From Bubalus kerabau (lineage: Eukaryota; Chordata; Mammalia; Artiodactyla; Bovidae), in the NCBI RefSeq assembly GCF_029407905.1, contig NC_073633.1, positions 29,774,501 through 29,838,500 on the forward strand: 64,000 nucleotides of DNA, given 5' to 3'. Every line of letters starts with the position of its first letter. Position 1 is the first letter of the stretch. Position numbers and translations under genes: made by a program. Shown one piece after another: positions 58,412 to 64,000 of the stretch. Below the pieces are notes generated by a model. That model was not told the DNA's origin. It made no database searches and saw only the letters and a program-made list of their open reading frames with translations.

Positions 58412-59315
58412 TTCTTTGAAATGCACATAATTGGGATAACTTTTCCATTTCAGCCATGTTGAATTTGAACACCCAAATGAAGACAAATCTAGCAATGCTA
58501 TGTTGATGAAGGCTCCACCTCCACCCTAAAAGAGCAACGGGTCTGGAGCAGCACTTGGGGATGCTTTAAAAGTTCCCTTGTCTTCATGCAGATCAAGAGC
58601 CCTGTCACAGTTTACATAGAAGAATGTAAACCAAAACAGAATAGTCACCCACTGGAGAAGACTGCCCTTTCCCAACTCACACCATTGTATTTGCTATAGC
58701 CTATCTCTGGGTCTTGTGCTGTGAAGGAGATATTTGCTAAATGAAAAGAAGGGAAACTGACTGTGCTTTGGTTTGTGGACTAAAAGGAATCTCTTCATGC
58801 CTCGTAGGAAACAGTTTGAATGAATATAAATATAAGATGTCCCTTAGTAGCAAATATTCCTGTCAAACCATCTTAAGAGGGGACCAGATCCAAGAATATT
58901 TATAATCAAAAGTTAGCAATATTATCCTCTATGATTTCACATAAGAAATAATGTTGCTTGAACTTGGCTGTAAGGGTTGAGTACATATATGTGTTTTACA
59001 CAAGTACCTGGGAAAAACCATTCTGACCACAGAGGACAACATCTGCAAAGCTTCAGATTAAGGAAAAAGCTTAATACCAGCATAAATGGTTTTATTTTAA
59101 AGTGGCTGATGTACATCTAGAGTATGAGGCAGAAAAGGGTGAATGAGAAAACTAGAAGTAACTCAGGGAAAAATTGTACATTGCCTTGTAATTCTTAATA
59201 TAAAATTTGACCTTTACAATTTCTAATGGCTCCTCATTATCCAAGGATGAGCAGGAAGTGAACTAATTTTATGTTATTGTTGTTACTATTGTTGCTATTG
59301 TCATTCAGTTATTGT
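58412..59315. other. Intergenic DNA, nothing recognised
   Basis: No V segment or nameable repeat. Confidence 0.4.
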
Positions 59316-59319
59316 TATT

Positions 59320-59438
59320 GTTGTTCAGTCGCTAGGTCATGTCCAATTCTTATTGACCCCATGAACTGCAGCACGTTGGGCTCCTCTGTCCATGGGATTT
59401 CCCAGGCAAGAATACTGCAGTGGGTTGCCATTTCCTTC
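59320..59438 (-). mobile_element. Bov-tA SINE fragment
   Basis: TGTTCAGTCGCTAGGTCATG to GGGTTGCCATTTCCTTC, antisense body only. Confidence 0.85.
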
Positions 59439-59465
59439 ATATATATATATATATATATATATATA
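59439..59465. repeat. (AT)n microsatellite
   Basis: About 27 bp of pure AT at the end of the Bov-tA fragment. Confidence 0.95.
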
Positions 59466-59649
59466 CTCTGTGGTCATGTAGAAGTCAGATTCAAAGAGTT
59501 GAGAATAAAGGCAGGAAGAGAGTGAAGCAGCCTTTGCAGTTATCCAAGTCAGAGGTGCTAAATGCTTGGATTAGGGGAGCTGCAAGGAGTATAGAGATGA
59601 GGAAGTGGGTGTGGGTGCTATTTGAGAAGTAAACTGACATGACCTTGAT

Positions 59650-60195
59650 GATTATTAATGTCTATGTGCTTCATTAGCACTCTGGTGCCAGTTTGCCACA
59701 AGGAATGTATTTATTCTATCAGCTCACGTGGATCTAGTGGCCAAAGTTACCTCCAGTGATCCTTGATCCCTGATATCTGGGACCTTGTGTAACCCCTGCA
59801 CACACTGAGTCCAGGCTGGCTGCATGACTTACTGTAGTAAACAGATGAGCAGAAGTTAACATCATGCCAGTTCTGAGGCGAAAGATGGCGACTCTTTGGC
59901 AGTTGACACTTCTGTGATTTTGGAAGCCCCGAGGCACAGTGTAAGCTGCCCAGCTTCCCTCAGGATCACAGAGAGAGATCACATGGTCACTCCTGAGAAT
60001 GTCTGAAGAAGAGATGAGCCCGGGCCTCTGAGATTTCATTGAGCCTCAGCTTCCAGTCAACCCCACTAATTAAGTGAGTAAATTGAGGGATTCCAGTGTA
60101 GTTGAGCCCCCTTTCACTGCATGGAGCAGAGGTATCATGAGATAATTAAACAGTAAGTTTTGAGGTGGTTTGTTGTGCAGCAAAATGCAATGACA
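59650..60195 (+). mobile_element. Probable ancient MaLR (MLT1-like) LTR
   Basis: The right end, GAGATAATTAAACAGTAAGT then TTTGTTGTGCAGCAAAATGC, resembles the conserved 3' end of MLT1-type LTRs. The left border is uncertain. A 101-codon minus-strand frame here is probably spurious. Confidence 0.4.
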
Positions 60196-60393
60196 CTAAA
60201 GCCCATGAAGAATCCTGTTGAAGACTTGTGAGATATTAGCAAGAATAAAATGTGTTTTTCCTCTCTCTGAATTCTGATTGTCTCTAAGAGCTGGACCTGA
60301 AACATCTGTCTGTTTCACCAAACTTCATTTCACGTGTGGTCTGAGTGCTCCTGCCTTAGCACAGAAGATTAGCTGGTGATGCTCAGGTGTGAT

Positions 60394-60683
60394 CAGAGAA
60401 GGCAATGGCAACCCACTCCAGTACTCTTGCCTGGAAAATCCCATGGACAGAGAAGCCTGGTGGGCTGCAGTCCATGGGGTTGATAAGAGTCAGACATGAC
60501 TGAGAGACTTCACTTTCACTTTTCACTTTTCACTTTCATGCACTGGAGAAGGAAATGGCAACCCATCCCAGTGTTCTTGCCTGGAGAATCCCAGGTACGG
60601 GAGAGCCTGGTGGTCTGCCATCTATGGGGTAGCACAGAGTCAGACATGATTGAAGTGACTTAGCAGCAGCAGCAGCAGCAGCA
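60394..60683 (+). mobile_element. BovA2 SINE with target duplication
   Basis: Full two-monomer element ending in (AGC)n. GCTCAGGTGTGAT flanks it at 60381-60393 and 60684-60696, 13 bp, perfect. Confidence 0.95.
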
Positions 60684-60699
60684 GCTCAGGTGTGATGAG

Positions 60700-61800
60700 A
60701 GCCTTGGGCCCCATAGAACAGGAGCAGGTGGTTGGTTGCTCATGTTGGGGCCCTACAGTAAACAGGGAGATGTGAGCTTTCCTTGTTCAATTTGATTTTT
60801 ATATTCCACTCATTCTTCTCACTCAATGTGACTTTAAAAAATGAGGGACTATTTAAGAGGTCAGATCTGTATCTCTATAACTAACACAACAGAATATTTT
60901 CAATTTCAAATCCATTTGAGAAACCAAAGAAACTGAAAAGTTTGGCGCATGTTTTCTTGGTTATATATGACTTTCATAAAGACACAGATATTTTTTAAGG
61001 AATCTCATTTCCAGGTTTGCATTTTCCCCAGGTTTATAAGAATAGATTTTCCAAATTATGTGCCTCTGAATCCAGGAATTGATTACCTGTGTGAAAAGTG
61101 CTTTATCTCCTTATCTCCTAAGATGAGGAAGAACCCAGGGAATGTGGAATCACAGGTCAGTTTCAAGCAGCATTCTATATTGAAGTGCTGTACAAATGTA
61201 ATCAGTTTCTATATGTTCTTTGGTATGAAAAATACATGAAGCACTGTGTTGCAGCAACACACAGTACAGACACATTTTGTCCTTGCTTTTTCTCTGTGCT
61301 TTTTGTTTCTACCAATTCATAGTTAGCTAAAACACAGGGTCTTCACTGAAATTTATTCCATTGATCTTTATGCCAATAATGTTGAAGATCCAGTTTGGGA
61401 AGTTGACCAGCAGCTTTTTTTTTGCATGTTGTTTAATTCCATCAACACTATTGTACAATGAACTACAGGTTCACCTCATTCACTTCTGTGCTCTACCTTC
61501 TAGTTCTATCCACATTCATATAGCAAAATGGATTCAACCATTTGCAATCTGATGGACAAATAGATTCATTACTGCCTTGTGAATGATCTTTGACAAAGAA
61601 ATCTTTCACATGAAATAGTTTTGGTCTGAGGGGTTTGTATGCAAACCAGTATTGTTTTTATAATATGTATTATCTTTCCTAAACATAATGACACTAACGG
61701 ATTTTTTAAAATATAAATTTATGAAAGAGAGAGAGCACAATAGCAATGTAATTCAGGAGGCTGGACAGAGGCTGGCTATTAATTACTGATGTGTATGGTG
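60700..61800. other. Intergenic DNA, nothing recognised
   Basis: No V segment, RNA gene or clear repeat. The 96-codon plus-strand frame at 60949-61239 has no recognisable domain. Confidence 0.4.
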
Positions 61801-61803
61801 GGG

Positions 61804-61905
61804 CTGCTGCTGCTGCTGCTGCTAAGTCCTTTAGTCGTGTCCGACTCTGTGTGACCCCATAGACAGCAGCCCACCAGGCTCCGCCGTCCCTGGGATTCTC
61901 CAGGG
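61804..61905 (-). mobile_element. BovA2 SINE, one monomer
   Basis: (CTG)n then TTAGTCGTGTCCGACTCTGT to GGATTCTCCAGG. Confidence 0.88.
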
Positions 61906-61997
61906 GAGAAACCTGAAAACACAAGCTATAAGATGAAGAGGCCCAGAAGCAAGTTAATTCATGTTGACAAACCCCAGAAAGACCCCAGAATTAGCAG

Positions 61998-62085
61998 CCT
62001 CTGCCAGAGGACCCTGGCGGGTTACCGTCCATAGTGTCCATAGCTTAGAGTCGGACACACCTGAAGCGACTAAGCAGCAGCAAAG
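61998..62085 (+). mobile_element. BovA2 SINE 3' end fragment
   Basis: AGAGGACCCTGGCGGGTTAC to GAAGCGACTAAGCAGCAGCA. It lies opposite in orientation to the monomer at 61804. Confidence 0.7.
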
Positions 62086-62107
62086 CATCAATGCGGTATT
62101 AAGTTAA

Positions 62108-62308
62108 AGTGTTAGTCACTCAGTCGTATCCAACTCTTTGTGACTCCATGGACTATAGCCCACCAGGCTCCTCTGCCCATGGGTTTATCCAGGCAAGCAT
62201 ATGGGTAGCCATTCCCTCCTCCAGAGGATCTTCCTGACCCAGGGATCGAACATGGCTCTCCTGCATTGTAGGCAGATTCTTTACCATCTGAGCCATCAGA
62301 GAAGCCCA
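62108..62308 (-). mobile_element. Bov-tA SINE, full length
   Basis: GTTAGTCACTCAGTCGTATC to the tRNA-like arm ACCATCTGAGCCATCAGAGA. Confidence 0.92.
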
Positions 62309-62309
62309 A

Positions 62310-63070
62310 TATGGTATTAAACTGGTGGGATATTTGGAAATCTGAAAAATGAGCACAGGATCAGACAATTCATCAGCTTCATATGCCTGGAAATTACTAA
62401 GTAAGAAACTCAGATCCTAGAGTTCCCTTACTTATTCATTAATCACAATTACAATATAAACTGGGGGAGAGACCAAGTTTAGTAGTGAATTTCCCCTATC
62501 AATGCTTCTTCCAGATATCACAGCAATTTTTCAAAATGCAAACAGCCACATAGTAAAGAAATGACATACAGAAGTCCATGTAGTGGGAAGTTTGAACTAA
62601 AGCAAAACCAGAATCTCCAGTGAGTTAAATGAGACAGAATTGACTGTTCTGTTATAAAACATGCAGACTTCCATGACAGATGTGTGACACAGCATATTCC
62701 CATATTACATTCATGCATATAAGGAAATACCATAAAGGCTAGCTCTTAGGATGTAGCAACAGTGAAGGGTAAATATTACCCAGGTATAACCACATTATTT
62801 TAGAGAGGTTTGAAAACTATCTAGTTTACTTGGAATCACAGCGAAAGAGGAGGTTAGGAATTGGAATTAATGATATGGCCAGTATACTGGTGGCAGTGGA
62901 GATTAGTGATGTTTAGGAACAGTCCAGTTAGTCGAGGAAGCTACAGTGACTGGAATGCCTGTTTATCTATGTCTGCATTTCCCCCTGATTACCAAAAACA
63001 GTCATTCATTGAATTTCCCTTTTCCTCCAGCAATGGCTCTTCGTCCATGCTGGTCCCAGAGCAGCAGCAG
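62310..63070. other. 3' flank of TRAV24, nothing recognised
   Basis: Unique sequence downstream of the TRAV24 recombination signal. No other element. Confidence 0.4.
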
Positions 63071-63075
63071 GCACG

Positions 63076-63114
63076 GGTTTGGGTATGGGCTGCAGAGGGC
63101 TGAGGGGCACTGTG
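63076..63114 (-). other. 23-spacer recombination signal of TRAV24
   Basis: Consensus heptamer CACAGTG (63108-63114), 23-bp spacer, nonamer ACCCAAACC (63076-63084, two changes). Likely functional. Confidence 0.93.
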
Positions 63115-63622
63115 TGGAGGCACAGAGGTATGTAGCTGAGTCTTCAGGCTGGGATCCTCTGAGGTACATGGAGCTGTAGCCCTCCTTAGTATTCAGAGTG
63201 ACTCTCACTCGTCCTTGCTTCTTTTCATCCCCATTTACACTTATTACAAACAAGTTCTTGGGGCTCTTTGCAGGTTCCCATCTGTACCAGTGTAAAGCAT
63301 AGAAAGAGCTGGAAGGGAAACTGCAGGTGAAATTGGGGCTCTCTCCTTCCTGAACCCACAGCAAGGGAGGACGCTGTTCCACAGTCAAGAGGCTGCTCAC
63401 TCCTGTTCAGAAAGACAAGGTCACACATAGAAACTGATTTCTCTACAGTGTTCATTGCCTTCACACACTCCCAAATATTAGAATTATGAGGTGCCTGACT
63501 GCATCTCCCTCCTTCCCCATCACCATCCCAGACAGTTCAGAATGTCTTCAGCAACCCCAGGACATACGGCCAAGATGAAGCTACAGGATCAGCCATGAGG
63601 CTGGTAAAGTGTTCCTCTCCAT
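63115..63622 (-). CDS. TRAV24: TRAV24-family V gene with a stop in the leader
   Basis: TCR alpha V segment. V exon 63115-63402 is open and canonical: VSSLLTVEQRPP start after acceptor GAACAG, first Cys in NFTCSFPSSS, Trp in ALHWYRWEPAKSP, family strand VNGDEKKQGRVRVTLNTKEG, second Cys in EDSATYLCAS. Leader exon 63568-63622 aligns codon for codon with the family leader (MERNTLPASWLIL...LHLG) and has a good GTATGT donor, but codon 14 is TAG (63583-63581) where Trp is expected (TGG to TAG). As it stands no protein would be made unless the stop is an allele, is read through, or translation starts downstream. Formally a pseudogene with every other part healthy. Confidence 0.88.
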
Positions 63623-63629
63623 TTATCTT

Positions 63630-64000
63630 GATCAAGTATCCTCAGGAGTGGGACGTTCTGCAGCCTAGATTTGTGAAACATGCTGCTTCAGAAAATAGGT
63701 TTCTGTACCTGGATGCCCAACCAATCAGAGACAAGACCACATACATGTGCTAGAAACACACCAACCATTTCTGCCCTAGAATCAGTTGCCTGTGGTTCAA
63801 AATGAGGGATCAAACACCGCTTTCTTGAGACCAACTTCACAAACATTGAGATGAGCTCACTATACTAAGAGAACTGACAACCTTTCAGAAGTGGGCTGCT
63901 TAATCATGGACTGCTACTATTCTCCTTCAGAGAGTGGGATGGTAATATGTGACATGAATCCTGCTTTGATTAAGAATCTTTATATGTATTTTAAACAAAA
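63630..64000. other. 5' flank of TRAV24
   Basis: Unique sequence expected to hold the TRAV24 promoter. No motif strong enough to name. Confidence 0.35.

Noticed and set aside
59734..60039. 101-aa minus-strand frame
   Set aside because: No V-domain or signal-peptide features, and it overlaps an old LTR-like repeat.
60664..60685. (AGC)n/(CTG)n runs as possible repeat-expansion loci
   Set aside because: They are the normal 3' tails of BovA2 SINEs.
1..64000. CRISPR arrays, operons, bacterial-type systems
   Set aside because: The window is vertebrate genomic DNA. The regular repeats seen are SINEs, microsatellites and duplication blocks.

Overview
The window is bovid (cattle, sheep or goat type) genomic DNA from the T-cell receptor alpha/delta (TRA/TRD) locus. 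Ruminant-restricted retroposons (BovB LINEs, Bov-tA and BovA2 SINEs, a ruminant ERV LTR) fix the lineage. Nine T-cell receptor variable (V) gene segments, all on the minus strand, fix the locus. No other protein-coding gene was recognised; most long open frames are retroposon debris. The exact species cannot be decided from the sequence.

Read in transcriptional order (high to low coordinates) the segments are: TRAV24 (63.1-63.6 kb, good V exon but a stop in the leader), TRAV25 (51.75-52.34 kb, pseudogene), TRDV1 copy c (45.7-46.2 kb, intact), TRAV8 copy b (37.3-37.7 kb, open but lacking the conserved Trp), TRAV8 copy a (23.7-24.2 kb, pseudogene), TRAV22 (22.6-23.3 kb, pseudogene), TRDV1 copy b (18.6-19.2 kb, intact), TRDV1 copy a (12.2-12.8 kb, intact) and TRAV26 (3.5 kb, intact V exon, degraded recombination signal). 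Each has a recombination signal in the 23-bp-spacer layout immediately 3' of the V exon, expected for V segments that join to 12-spacer D or J elements. Single-base lesions could be alleles or assembly errors.

The three TRDV1 copies lie in paralogous blocks (about 11.3-14.8, 17.75-20.1 and 44.8-49.2 kb) that share 3' flank, leader intron, a promoter-proximal block and further 5' DNA. BovB, Bov-tA and L1 insertions are private to single copies, so they post-date the duplications. Decayed leader-like exons sit at the 5' edge of two of the blocks.

Between V genes the DNA is mostly repeats: a 6-kb plus-strand L1 (25.57-31.58 kb) with a 10-bp target duplication, itself hit by a BovB and a BovA2; a minus-strand L1 (54.75-58.40 kb) with a second L1 3' end nested in it; a BovB inverted internally by a twin-priming-like event (0.39-2.39 kb); other BovB copies; about two dozen SINEs; LTR fragments; and a candidate antisense L1 5' region with 55-bp tandem units. 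Retroposon boundaries are approximate (about 5-20 bp) unless target duplications are given.

I found no new multi-gene system. The items most worth checking are the isolated leader stop in an otherwise healthy TRAV24, the Trp-less TRAV8 copy, the triple-lesion TRAV22, the TRDV1 duplication history, and two short L1-derived snippets pasted into unrelated sequence.
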